Positions 43,218 through 51,873 of a stretch of 64,000 nt of DNA are shown piece after piece. The translations under genes and the position numbers were made by a program. Position 1 is the stretch's first letter. Every line of letters begins with the position of its first letter. The notes below the pieces were generated by a model. The model had not been told where the DNA came from, searched no databases, and saw only the letters and a program-made list of their open reading frames with translations. The DNA comes from Eubacterium sp. (GTDB lineage Bacteria; Bacillota; Clostridia; Lachnospirales; Lachnospiraceae). The stretch spans positions 1 to 64,000 of the forward strand of contig JAGBNF010000027.1 in assembly GCA_017634555.1 (NCBI GenBank). The letters are read 5' to 3'.

Positions 43218-44903
43218 CTAATCACCTGACTCCGGATAATACTGTCTGTCCAGACGCTCCTCGTAATCAGTAAGCGGAAGCGGTCTGTCAAAGAAGTATC
43301 CCTGTACTATATTGCAGCCGTTCTGTCTCAGAACATCAAGCTGATCTACACTCTCAACTCCCTCGATAACGCATTCAAGACCGATATCCTGAGCAAGCAT
43401 GATAACGTGTTTGAACATTTTATTGGATATGTCGTCCTGATCTTCATTGTTCTTAGGAACAAAACTCTTATCGACCTTGAGTACATTCCAGGGAATCTCA
43501 CTGATGAGATTCAGTGATGAATATCCTACACCGAAATCATCTACTGCGGTCCAGATACCCTGCTCCTGAAGTCCGCATACAACACGCTTCAGATCCTTGA
43601 ATGTTACATCTGTAGTCGTCTCGGTAAGCTCTATCTCGATATATTCATGAGGAACATTGTACTTATCGACCACATTTATTATCTTATTCAGAAGATCTAT
43701 ATCAACCAGATGCTTTCTGGAGAAGTTGACCGATACGCGAACAACCTCGCGCCCCTCATCAATCCATCTTCTGATATCGCGGCACACATGCTCCAGCATA
43801 TAGAAATCCAGATCACAGATGTCCGTATTCATTTCAAGTATAGGAATAAAGTTAAGCGGCGGAACTATCTCCTTACCCTTTATCCATCTGCAAAGTGCCT
43901 CCGCACCTGCAAGCTTACGCGACTCTATATCAACCTTCGGCTGATAATATACTGCAAACTCCTCATTCACAAGTGCAGCTCTGAATTCGTTCTGAACCTG
44001 CTTGATCTGAGCCTTTGCCACCTTCATCTTATCATCATAGATGATAACTCCGCCCGAAGCCTGACGCTTCGCTGTCTCACCTGCGATCATGATCTTATCC
44101 ATGATATCCCCGTATGACTTCATCATAAAAGGATCCGGCAGCATATAAACACCAGCCGACGCGGTTATTACAATCTTCTTATCTCCCGTTTCATCATAAG
44201 CTATCGGGTATCCGGAAAATATTTCAAATACCTTTCTCTTAACACTTCTGTCTAAGACACCGACAAACTTGTCACCGCCAAGGCGTACGATAATACCTTC
44301 ATCACCTATGGATTCCCCGAGCATTTCATAATAATTACGCAGAGCTATATCTCCGTTAGCTCTTCCTATCTCACGATTTACCATGGTAAAGTTGCGAAGA
44401 TCTATATGAAATGCGATCTTTCCGCCCAGCTTGTTTTCCATATTTATTATATCCAGATACCTGGCAAATGCACGGAAATTCCTATACCCGTCAAGATCAT
44501 AGAATCCGAACTTTTCGATCATATCAAGCAGTCTGCGACGGCTTACAAATCCCAGAATGATCCTGAATAAAGTATCAAGCTGAGCTATCTCCTCTTCATC
44601 GCGATCACATTCATCCGTCTCAGCATACAGCGTACCGATTATGATAGCTTTTGTCTTTGTCAGTATTCTGATATTCAACAAAATCTTATCAGCTTTGCCG
44701 TTATCAAAATCGCAATAACTCTCGCCTATACCTCTGGACTCCATCATAGGCGTCTGATAAAAGTGCGTAACTCCCTTAGCCAGTCGGAATTCCTCACACA
44801 TTTCCTTAATGAGCTCCACATAACTCTCCCGATTATATGGCTCAACATGGGTAACCCGAATCAGGCGTTCGAGAAAAGACTTATATCTCTCACTATCCAC
44901 CAT
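43218..44903 (-). CDS. GGDEF-EAL protein, probable c-di-GMP phosphodiesterase
   Basis: 561 aa. GAF-like N-terminus (about 1-130), a degenerate GGDEF domain with RLGGDKF near residue 206 (cyclase unlikely), and a complete EAL domain. The EAL domain has GAEALCRW near 335, VSVNFSRKHL, IEIELTETT, DDFGVGYSS near 452, LKVDKSFV, IEGVES and QGYFFDRPLP. All known metal and catalytic positions appear intact. AGAGGGG precedes the ATG. No transmembrane segments. A 12-bp inverted repeat brackets its promoter and ribosome site. Confidence 0.92.
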   Translation of the reverse strand: MVDSERYKSFLERLIRVTHVEPYNRESYVELIKEMCEEFRLAKGVTHFYQTPMMESRGIGESYCDFDNGKADKILLNIRILTKTKAIIIGTLYAETDECDRDEEEIAQLDTLFRIILGFVSRRRLLDMIEKFGFYDLDGYRNFRAFARYLDIINMENKLGGKIAFHIDLRNFTMVNREIGRANGDIALRNYYEMLGESIGDEGIIVRLGGDKFVGVLDRSVKRKVFEIFSGYPIAYDETGDKKIVITASAGVYMLPDPFMMKSYGDIMDKIMIAGETAKRQASGGVIIYDDKMKVAKAQIKQVQNEFRAALVNEEFAVYYQPKVDIESRKLAGAEALCRWIKGKEIVPPLNFIPILEMNTDICDLDFYMLEHVCRDIRRWIDEGREVVRVSVNFSRKHLVDIDLLNKIINVVDKYNVPHEYIEIELTETTTDVTFKDLKRVVCGLQEQGIWTAVDDFGVGYSSLNLISEIPWNVLKVDKSFVPKNNEDQDDISNKMFKHVIMLAQDIGLECVIEGVESVDQLDVLRQNGCNIVQGYFFDRPLPLTDYEERLDRQYYPESGD

Positions 44904-44913
44904 ACTACTACCC

Positions 44914-44991
44914 CTCTGAAAATTTTATTGTAACACCTTAAACAACAAAAAATATTTACATATATAAAATCATTATACCAAATTTTCAGAG
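44914..44991. repeat. 12-bp inverted repeat bracketing the GGDEF-EAL promoter
   Basis: CTCTGAAAATTT (44914-44925) and AAATTTTCAGAG (44980-44991), perfect, 54 bases apart. A minus-strand TATAAT lies at 44978-44973, so one arm falls just upstream of the -10 box and the other next to the ribosome site. Confidence 0.7.
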
Positions 44992-45006
44992 TTTATTGTG
45001 AATTTT

Positions 45007-45933
45007 TTATGGTAAAAATTTACCTGACGCAAGATAGAGCTTATACCAGTCATTATGTGAAATCTTTACCTTCGCAGCATCACACGCATCCTTTACGTGT
45101 TCAGGATTCATAGATCCGATTATAGCCTGCATTTTAGCCGGATGACGAAGTATCCACGCGATAGCGATTGCAGCCTTGGATACGCCCTCCCTGTCGGCCA
45201 GCTCACCCAGTGCCTTGTTAAGCTCAGGGAAATCCGGATTATCGATGAAGGATCCGCCGAACATTCCGAACTGAAGCGGCGACCATGCCTGGATCGTTAT
45301 ATCCTTAAGTCTGCAGTAGTCCAGTGCGTTTCCGTCTCTGTTTACTGAGAAATCCGTTGTCTTGTTATTCATATAAAGAGCCTGATCTATCAGCTGAGAC
45401 TGCTCTAGGGAGAGCTGAACCTGATTGATCACAAGCTCCTGCTTAACATATTTCTTCAGAAGCTCTATCTGCATCGGAACAAGATTGCTTACTCCGAACC
45501 ATCTTACCTTTCCTGCCTTCTCAAGAATATCAAAGGCTTCCGCAACCTCCTCAGGATCAAATAGCACATCAGGTCTGTGAAGCAGCAGAGTATCCAGATA
45601 ATCTGTCTGCAGACGGCTGAGTATTCCGTCAACGCTGTCCAGTATATTTTCCTTTGTCCAGTCAAACTCGTTACGGTCAAAACAGAGGCCACATTTACTC
45701 TGAATATAGATATCCTCTCTCTTGATTCCTGTCAGCGGAAATGCCTCCGCAAATCTTATCTCCGCATCACCGTTACCGTAGCAGGTAGCATGGTCATAGA
45801 AATTCACGCCGCAGTCGTATGCGGTTCTTATAACCTTCGCAGCATCCTCCTTGCTAAGTCCCGGCATTCTCATGCACCCCTGAATAATCGCAGAAACACT
45901 CTGCGGTCCCCCAACAATATTGATCATCTTCAT
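45007..45933 (-). CDS. Aldo/keto reductase
   Basis: 308 aa TIM-barrel oxidoreductase. Catalytic Asp/Tyr region VNFYDHATCYGNGDAE, then IYIQSKCG (Lys), LLLHRPD (His) and IAIAWILRHPAKMQAIIGSMN (NADPH phosphate-binding end). AGGAGG before the ATG. It starts 68 bases after rtcB on the same strand, so it could share the transcript. Substrate unknown. Confidence 0.93.
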   Translation of the reverse strand: MKMINIVGGPQSVSAIIQGCMRMPGLSKEDAAKVIRTAYDCGVNFYDHATCYGNGDAEIRFAEAFPLTGIKREDIYIQSKCGLCFDRNEFDWTKENILDSVDGILSRLQTDYLDTLLLHRPDVLFDPEEVAEAFDILEKAGKVRWFGVSNLVPMQIELLKKYVKQELVINQVQLSLEQSQLIDQALYMNNKTTDFSVNRDGNALDYCRLKDITIQAWSPLQFGMFGGSFIDNPDFPELNKALGELADREGVSKAAIAIAWILRHPAKMQAIIGSMNPEHVKDACDAAKVKISHNDWYKLYLASGKFLP

Positions 45934-46000
45934 AACAATACCTCCTGATGAGTTGATAAGTCCGATCGATACGTACTATCTTGAAGTATAACATATACCT

Positions 46001-47155
46001 CTAGTTCTGTCCCTCTGCTTTGTAGTTATAAATAGGCTTTATTATCTTATCTATATGAACCGTTTCTCCGATAACAGCTGCGATATCTTCTATTCCTCTA
46101 TATGCGAAAGGACTCTCATCAAGTGTATCCTTGTTAATGCATATGGAGTAGATTCCATCCATAGCTTTCTTGAAGTCCGATACAGTATGATGCTCAGCAA
46201 CCTCCGAGCGTCTGTAAATTCTTCCCGCTCCGTGTGGTGCAGAACAGTTCCAGTCCACATTTCCAAGGCCTGTTCCCAGGATTATTCCGTCTCGCATGTT
46301 GATCGGGATGATAACTTTCTCGCCTTCCTTGGCACTTATCGCACCCTTTCTGAGTATCGGCTTTGCATCATTGCCCGGCTTCACATCCGAGAAATCCACG
46401 TAGTTATGAATGCAGGTAAAGCTTTCCTCTATCTTCCACTTCATTCCTCCTACTATGGAATCGATGATCGCATCTCTGTTGAGACGCGCAAACTCCTGAA
46501 TTATCTCGATATCATGAAGGTAATCCTCCATCAGCTGTCCGGTGAGGCAGGTCATTTCATATGAAGCATATCCCTGCTTCTTCATCTGCATTTCCTTCTG
46601 GCCCGTTCTCAGATAGTAATCTGCAACCTCCATTCCCAGATGTCGGCTTCCCGAATGAACGACCAGGTACACATTTCCTTCCTCATCCTTATCAACCTCT
46701 ATGAAATGGTTTCCTCCGCCAAGGGTTCCGACGCTTCGACTTGCCTTTCTAGCATTGATGTTCCTTGCACATCTCAACTCCGAAAGGTCGATCCTGTCTG
46801 CATACTTATGCTCCTTCTCACGGATTCTCGGGCCAACCGGTACCGCTTCTCTTATCACAGAATCAAGTTGCTGGAAATGTATCCCCTTCGTCTTAACCTT
46901 GGCCATCGTCATTCCACAGCCGATATCGACACCCACCAGACTCGGAAGAATTGAATCTCCTACTGTCATTGTAAGCCCGATAGTTCCCACCTTACCCGGA
47001 TGAACATCCGGCATAACCTTTACCGAACTGCCTTCAGCACTCGGATGATTGCAGATCATCTGAAGCTGTTTTCTGGCATAATCTTCAAGAGCATATAGCT
47101 CATTTTCTACCGTATACACAGTAGCATTTGTATATTTTCCGTATATTGTTAACAT
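46001..47155 (-). CDS. rtcB: RNA ligase RtcB
   Basis: 384 aa. GTP- and Mn-dependent ligase that joins 2',3'-cyclic phosphate (or 3'-P) and 5'-OH RNA ends, repairing cleaved tRNAs and other RNAs. Visible: MPDVHPGKVGTIGLTM, GVDIGCGM (metal Asp/Cys), GGGNHFIEV (guanylate/metal), HSGSRHLG, and APHGAGR near residue 310 preceding the guanylated His. GAGGG supports the start. Preceded by a small Cys-rich gene with a 15-base gap. No rtcA or rtcR is in the window. A tRNA-like RNA locus lies 5 kb downstream. Confidence 0.95.
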   Translation of the reverse strand: MLTIYGKYTNATVYTVENELYALEDYARKQLQMICNHPSAEGSSVKVMPDVHPGKVGTIGLTMTVGDSILPSLVGVDIGCGMTMAKVKTKGIHFQQLDSVIREAVPVGPRIREKEHKYADRIDLSELRCARNINARKASRSVGTLGGGNHFIEVDKDEEGNVYLVVHSGSRHLGMEVADYYLRTGQKEMQMKKQGYASYEMTCLTGQLMEDYLHDIEIIQEFARLNRDAIIDSIVGGMKWKIEESFTCIHNYVDFSDVKPGNDAKPILRKGAISAKEGEKVIIPINMRDGIILGTGLGNVDWNCSAPHGAGRIYRRSEVAEHHTVSDFKKAMDGIYSICINKDTLDESPFAYRGIEDIAAVIGETVHIDKIIKPIYNYKAEGQN

Positions 47156-47170
47156 ATAAATCCCTCATTT

Positions 47171-47362
47171 CTAATTCCATCTGTCGTGCCTGTCCTTATC
47201 CTTCTGACGTTTTGTCTTTACCGACTCTTGTTTCTTAGAAGTCTTTCGCGGCTGATATTTCGGACAGTTCTTGCACTTCTTTAAATCAACTTTTACATAT
47301 CCCTTTTTACAATCCACATCCTTACAAACGTAATAGATGCATGGTTCTAATCTATCTTTCAT
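47171..47362 (-). CDS. Small Cys/Lys-rich protein coupled to rtcB
   Basis: 63 aa: MKDRLEPCIYYVCKDVDC followed by CKNCPKY and a highly basic tail rich in Lys/Arg/Gln. Five cysteines suggest a small zinc-binding module, and the tail suggests RNA or ribosome contact (inference). GGAG eight bases before ATG 47362; a longer frame to 47398 runs through a hairpin. It sits 15 bases before rtcB, so it is a likely functional partner. Confidence 0.7.
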   Translation of the reverse strand: MKDRLEPCIYYVCKDVDCKKGYVKVDLKKCKNCPKYQPRKTSKKQESVKTKRQKDKDRHDRWN

Positions 47363-47385
47363 TTTGTAATCTCCTAATTTTTTGC

Positions 47386-47435
47386 ATAATAAGAGCACCT
47401 CTCAGCGTAGCGTAATGCCACACTAAAAGAGGTGC
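47386..47435 (-). terminator. Terminator-like hairpin in the rtcB leader
   Basis: GCACCTCT (47435-47428) with AGAGGTGC (47402-47395), enclosing a further AGTGT/ACGCT pairing, followed by TCTTATTAT. The U-tract is weak. It lies between the upstream peptide and the Cys-rich gene, so it may attenuate rather than fully terminate. Confidence 0.55.
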
Positions 47436-47474
47436 CGGTTATCCTAATAATATGAAATTAATAAGTCTCTAAAA

Positions 47475-47549
47475 CTATCTCAATGACACATCAAGGACAA
47501 CTGCTGCCTCTGCTGTTACTATTCTGTTATTCATTCTAAGTGTTCGCAT
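47475..47549 (-). CDS. 24-residue upstream peptide of the rtcB operon
   Basis: MRTLRMNNRIV...LDVSLR, 24 aa, preceded by a perfect AGGAGG with five-base spacing (AGGAGGACAAAATG). It lies downstream of a strong promoter and upstream of the terminator-like hairpin. Either a regulatory leader peptide or a small functional protein. Confidence 0.55.
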   Translation of the reverse strand: MRTLRMNNRIVTAEAAVVLDVSLR

Positions 47550-47615
47550 TTTGTCCTCCTTTTCGTCTTGGGTCGATAGTTACATAGAGACTCGTGCATG
47601 TCTCAACAATTATGG

Positions 47616-47644
47616 AATATAACGCAACGAACGTTATATGTCAA
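47616..47644 (-). promoter_or_regulatory. rtcB operon promoter with embedded palindromic operator
   Basis: TTGACA (47644-47639), 17 bases, TATATT (47621-47616). ATATAACG (47617-47624) and CGTTATAT (47632-47639) form a perfect 8-bp inverted repeat filling the spacer, so a bound repressor would block RNA polymerase. A small GAGAC/GTCTC hairpin follows in the leader. Confidence 0.82.
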
Positions 47645-47670
47645 CTCTTTCACAGATAATTCACTTGCCC

Positions 47671-49167
47671 TTAATAATAATCATCAAACTCTTTCATGTA
47701 GTTGTTATAATCTTCAGTGAATTTGTCCCAGCCATCAGGAAGCCATGCGCTGAATCTCTCAAACACGTCCTCTGAAGTTCCTTCCTTGATAGCTCTTATT
47801 GTCTGATCAACATCATCATACTCCAGGTTGTTCTTTTTAGCTGCCATACTGATATCTCTTATGACACCATCACCATATTCCTCTATAAGAAAATAAACAA
47901 ACCTGATTCCGTACTGGTATTCCTTCTGATATATATCACGCTCTGAATTCTCAATATCTCTGAACGCCTGCTCTGCATCCGCAAAAATTACAGATTCGTC
48001 GAAAGGATACAACCATGAATCATCTCTGGTATATATGTAAACGGGCCACATCGGCAGATGCTTCTCCATAGCATATTTATACTGTGTATACGTAGCCACG
48101 CCTTCTTCAAATATATCTCCCATCGAATTACTTTGTCTCAAACGCAGAACATGCGTCAGTTCATGGTAAGCAATATCAATATTGCCATTTTCCGGATCCA
48201 TGTCCTCATCAAAAAGCACCGTCATATTAGAAGACGCACATTCCACTTCCCCATTTTGAGGGTCAACCCTGAGTAAAATATTCACCTTACTGCAATCTGT
48301 ATTTATCCCCTGAAATGCACCGTCATAATAAAACTCTCTCCAATCAGAGTCCCCTTGGAATGTATAATCAGCATATTTCAAACCATACCAGTTTTCAATT
48401 TCATCCATAATAGTTGCAAACTGAATTGCAATATCGCCATGAACCTTACAGCCCTCTCCCAAATACAGTACAAACTTCTCACCCTCATAATATGATTTTA
48501 CATCAATGACTACAACATCATCCGGATCACCGCTGAATTCAATCCTCTGCTCTGTGAGCTTTGGTTCTTCTGTAGTCGGCTCTTCTGTCTTTGGCTCTTC
48601 TGTCTTTGGTTCCTCTGTCTTTGGTTCCTCCGTCTTTGGCTCTTCAGTCTTTGGCTCCTCTGTCTTCGGCTCCTCCTGCTTTGGTTCTTCAACCTTCGGC
48701 TGTTCCTGCTTTGGTTTCTCAACCTTTGGCTGCTCCTGCTTTGGTTCCTCAGTCTTCGGCTGTTCCTGTTTTGGTTGCTCTACATACACAACTGTGCTTC
48801 CGCCGTTGTCGGAATATGAACCACCGCCGTTGCCGCCTGTATTGTTATTCCCTTCACTCTTTCCTGACTTATCATCAGCCTTTACTGTATTCTTCTTATC
48901 ATTTTTCTTGTCGGCATTCTTATCGGCACTATCATTTTTTTTATCGTCTTTTTTATTCGACTTATCATCCTTCTTATCTGCCGATGCTTTATCAGTCTTT
49001 TCCTTCTTTGTTTCCTCTGCCTGATCAACCGTAACCTCTACGGCAGTTTCTTCCTCCTGTTTATCATTCGACTTTCCCAATGAACATGCAGTCATTTCCA
49101 GTGTCAAAAGGAAACAAACCACTAAAACTCCTACCCTTGCTAAAGATTTCCTAACCACATTAAACAT
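47671..49167 (-). CDS. Surface lipoprotein with HELTH metallopeptidase-like domain and PKTEE repeats
   Basis: 498 aa. Signal with lipobox MTAC, a Lys/Asp-rich stretch (about 45-105), a Gly/Asn segment, then about 14 Pro-Lys-Xaa-Glu pentamers (PKQEQ, PKTEE; about 135-205) that could span the wall. The C-terminal domain (about 210-498) contains HELTH in IAYHELTHVLRLR and, about 16 residues on, FEEGVATY, the layout of gluzincin-type zinc proteases. AGGG precedes the ATG. It is transcribed toward the rtcB promoter, 27 bases away. Protease activity is inferred. Confidence 0.82.
   Translation of the reverse strand: MFNVVRKSLARVGVLVVCFLLTLEMTACSLGKSNDKQEEETAVEVTVDQAEETKKEKTDKASADKKDDKSNKKDDKKNDSADKNADKKNDKKNTVKADDKSGKSEGNNNTGGNGGGSYSDNGGSTVVYVEQPKQEQPKTEEPKQEQPKVEKPKQEQPKVEEPKQEEPKTEEPKTEEPKTEEPKTEEPKTEEPKTEEPTTEEPKLTEQRIEFSGDPDDVVVIDVKSYYEGEKFVLYLGEGCKVHGDIAIQFATIMDEIENWYGLKYADYTFQGDSDWREFYYDGAFQGINTDCSKVNILLRVDPQNGEVECASSNMTVLFDEDMDPENGNIDIAYHELTHVLRLRQSNSMGDIFEEGVATYTQYKYAMEKHLPMWPVYIYTRDDSWLYPFDESVIFADAEQAFRDIENSERDIYQKEYQYGIRFVYFLIEEYGDGVIRDISMAAKKNNLEYDDVDQTIRAIKEGTSEDVFERFSAWLPDGWDKFTEDYNNYMKEFDDYY
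48567..48777. repeat. 15-bp tandem repeats coding for PKxEE pentamers
   Basis: Repeated TCTTTGGCTCTTCTG-type units (plus-strand view) inside the lipoprotein gene. The central copies are near identical and prone to length change. Confidence 0.85.
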
Positions 49168-49256
49168 TTTACCCTATCCTCACTTATCTATGGTAAGGCA
49201 CACATTTCTGCCCTTCACTCATATATTCTCACGAAAAAAAGAAAGGTTCATTTTTT

Positions 49257-49290
49257 ATAAAAAAACTGCATCACAACGGATGCAGTTTTA
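49257..49290 (-). terminator. Terminator after the four-helix membrane protein gene
   Basis: ACTGCATC (49265-49272), 6-base loop, GATGCAGT (49279-49286), with a T run on the minus strand. It separates the membrane protein gene from the lipoprotein gene. Confidence 0.88.
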
Positions 49291-49300
49291 TATCTTATAC

Positions 49301-49867
49301 TCAACTTACAGAAGCAATTTTCACATATATGTATATAATCACAATGAACATTAATGCCACTGCCGCTCTACATATATAAGTTTTTTTCTCTTGACGATCT
49401 CTTGTCATTATATACGGAATAAGGGATATCACATGGCAAAGAAACATCTTCACTGCAATACTCAACCACAGTCCGTCCAGACACATTGTAGCACCAATGA
49501 CTGATACAATTTCCAGTATTATATTCAGTGCCACAAATTTTAAATACAGCGTACAATCATTCGGCTTATATTCGCTCGGATCATTTTCGTTTGAATCATT
49601 TCTCCTTACTTCTGCAACTCCTGGTTTAATCAGGAGTACTACAGGAATTATCGAAAAGGCTATACTTACAACTGTCCATAACAACAATCCCATAAATGAC
49701 CAAAACGAAGATTCAATAAATTCAATTAATACTCTATATCGAATCAATCCGTACTGATACATGGCTATATTTATATAGTATATAATCTTAAATATTACTA
49801 TTGTAATCAGTATTCCAAATTCTATTACCAGAGAAACTAATAACGTTTTATGTCTTTTACTATTCAT
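49301..49867 (-). CDS. Four-helix integral membrane protein, unknown
   Basis: 188 aa. Hydrophobic segments near residues 12-32, 55-78, 115-135 and 168-186, with a hydrophilic Asn/Glu/Asp loop (NDSNENDPSEYKP) in the middle. GAGGA nine bases before the ATG. No family recognised. Gene lower in GC than most neighbours. It lies between the repeat SGNH protein and the lipoprotein gene. Confidence 0.72.
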   Translation of the reverse strand: MNSKRHKTLLVSLVIEFGILITIVIFKIIYYINIAMYQYGLIRYRVLIEFIESSFWSFMGLLLWTVVSIAFSIIPVVLLIKPGVAEVRRNDSNENDPSEYKPNDCTLYLKFVALNIILEIVSVIGATMCLDGLWLSIAVKMFLCHVISLIPYIMTRDRQEKKTYICRAAVALMFIVIIYIYVKIASVS

Positions 49868-49904
49868 GTGTATCGTTCCTCAGTACTATTACTTAAGCGC
49901 ACAT

Positions 49905-51773
49905 TTATTTAGTAACACGCTTTTCTTTATATCCCCATTTGATGTAATGCTCATAATACTTTCTGAAGTCATTTCCGTATGCTGCTCTCAGATCCTTGTT
50001 TGCTTTTCTGTATACCTTTACATTAAACGATGCTATAGCCTGACGGCCTTCCTTCATACCATATTCTACAAAATGTTTCAGTACTGCAACATCGTTATTT
50101 CCATAAGCTTCTCTCAGATCAGGATAACGCTTTATATAGTAATTATAATCATATACTTTACTATAATCGACACCATTCCATATTGTGGCCGGATTTTTAA
50201 CATAATAACTGCCGCAATAACTACGGTGCTCATTAAAGCCCCATTTCATAAAGTGCTCATAATACTTCTGAAGGTCATCACCATAAGCTGTTCTTAAATC
50301 CGAATTATTGCTCCTGTATATTTTCGCATTAAATAATTGATTAGCCTGTCTTCCCTCTTTCATTCCGTATTTTACAAAATGCTCTAACGCTGCAGCTTCA
50401 TTATCCCCAAACGCTGCCTGTAAATCCGGATTATGATCCATATAATACCAGTAGTCATATACCAGGTAGTAATTCACGTTATTATATGTAGTTAACATTC
50501 TTTCACAATTTTCATTGCTATTTCTTTGTAAATCCGAAGCATTATACTTTGCCCAGTTATAAAGCTTCTTCATTGTATCATCAGTATAATGAAGTCCGTC
50601 ATAAGTAGAAAATCCATATTTTTTCAAATAATTATAGGAATCAAGATACAGGATATCACTTCTGATCTCATTTTTTACCTTATGATTGAACTTTTCAATA
50701 TTCTTATTCAATCTGGTCATATGGCATTTTTTTGCCAGTTCTTCATCTACCGGACCGACAGTCAAAAATATGATCTTATTATTCTTTACAAAACTATTCG
50801 GCAGACTATTATAAAACTTCGTATACTCAGCTGCGTTGTAAAGATCATTTACACCCATATTGATGAAGATATTCTTACCCTTCAGATCATAGAGCTTCGG
50901 TAACTGTTCCTTCAGCCAATCCAGTCTTGCTCCGCCCCTTGCCAGAAACGAACCTCCTAAACCATAGCATGCTCTAAACATTCCAAAGGTTCTTGAATCT
51001 CCTACAAAAACTATATCGGAGCTGTCATCCACATAGAAGGTATCATCTAAAATCATCGCATTTCTGACCAGATTATATCCTTCATTTATATAATTCAAAT
51101 AATATGCCTCATTGCTGCTTTTCCCGTTACCGAGCTTTTCTACAAGATCCTTATTATTCTTCTTATATATCTTAAGGTCGAATTTAGGAGACGCCTTACG
51201 TCCTTCCTTCATTCCATATTTTACAAAATGTTTTAAGGTTGCTATATCATCATCGCCAAATGCTTTCTTTATATCCGCATTTTTCTTCTGATAATAATGA
51301 AAATCGTAGACCTTACTGTAATCTACGCCATCAAGCTTCGTTATAGGATCCTTAACAGTCTTAACGCCTGTTGTCACACGATTCTCTTTATATCCCCATC
51401 TGATGTAATGCTCGTAATACTTTCTAAGATCATTTCCGAAAGCCAGTCTAAGATCACTGTATGCGTTTTTATATGATTTTACGTCAAATGTAGCCTTTGC
51501 CTGGCGTCCTTCTCTCATTCCGTAATTCACAAAATGCCACAGTACCGCTGCATTATTGTCACCAAATTGAAGCTTTACATCTGCATTATTACTTATATAG
51601 TAGTAATAATCATAAACTCTGCTGTAGTCTACTCCCTGATACACCGTAGCATATCCCGATCCCGTCTCAGCAGCATTAACCTTTGCTGCATTAACCTGAA
51701 AGGCTCCGATAATAATCGCAACGGCCATCAGCAAGCAAACAAGTCTTCTTTTGTTTACCATCGTCATACTCAT
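49905..51773 (-). CDS. Secreted SGNH-like hydrolase flanked by tandem surface repeats
   Basis: 622 aa. Signal peptide with AFQVNAAKVNAAE cleavage region. Repeats of about 40 residues with the core DLRxAFGxDxxxxLxHFVxYGMKEGRQ and the half-unit YxHYIxWGYKExR appear twice before and twice after a central SGNH domain. The central domain (about 255-440) has FVGDSRTFGM (Ser), NMGVNDLY (Gly/Asn) and YDGLHYT (Asp/His). It probably deacylates a glycan while the repeats bind the cell surface (inference). GGGGG upstream supports the start at MSMTMVN; the longer frame from 51854 lacks a signal. Confidence 0.83.
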   Translation of the reverse strand: MSMTMVNKRRLVCLLMAVAIIIGAFQVNAAKVNAAETGSGYATVYQGVDYSRVYDYYYYISNNADVKLQFGDNNAAVLWHFVNYGMREGRQAKATFDVKSYKNAYSDLRLAFGNDLRKYYEHYIRWGYKENRVTTGVKTVKDPITKLDGVDYSKVYDFHYYQKKNADIKKAFGDDDIATLKHFVKYGMKEGRKASPKFDLKIYKKNNKDLVEKLGNGKSSNEAYYLNYINEGYNLVRNAMILDDTFYVDDSSDIVFVGDSRTFGMFRACYGLGGSFLARGGARLDWLKEQLPKLYDLKGKNIFINMGVNDLYNAAEYTKFYNSLPNSFVKNNKIIFLTVGPVDEELAKKCHMTRLNKNIEKFNHKVKNEIRSDILYLDSYNYLKKYGFSTYDGLHYTDDTMKKLYNWAKYNASDLQRNSNENCERMLTTYNNVNYYLVYDYWYYMDHNPDLQAAFGDNEAAALEHFVKYGMKEGRQANQLFNAKIYRSNNSDLRTAYGDDLQKYYEHFMKWGFNEHRSYCGSYYVKNPATIWNGVDYSKVYDYNYYIKRYPDLREAYGNNDVAVLKHFVEYGMKEGRQAIASFNVKVYRKANKDLRAAYGNDFRKYYEHYIKWGYKEKRVTK

Positions 51774-51873
51774 CTTTCCATCCCCCTGAAATAAATGAAT
51801 ATTTATAAATATTTTAACGATCGTAATTATAACAGAAGATTTTTTTATTATCATCTTATAAAATTATTAATTA

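Noticed and set aside
44260-44300. Active diguanylate cyclase in the GGDEF-EAL protein
   Set aside because: The signature is GGDKF, lacking the acidic residue needed for metal binding, while the EAL domain is intact. Phosphodiesterase is the better call.
46001-47155. RtcB acting as splicing ligase for a permuted tRNA gene
   Set aside because: Kept only as a remote alternative. No tRNA splicing endonuclease is known in bacteria and the UUCG-capped acceptor is unsuited to RNase P/Z release.
48506-49024. Plus-strand Ser/Phe/Gly-rich reading frame
   Set aside because: Antisense of the PKxEE repeat region of the lipoprotein gene.
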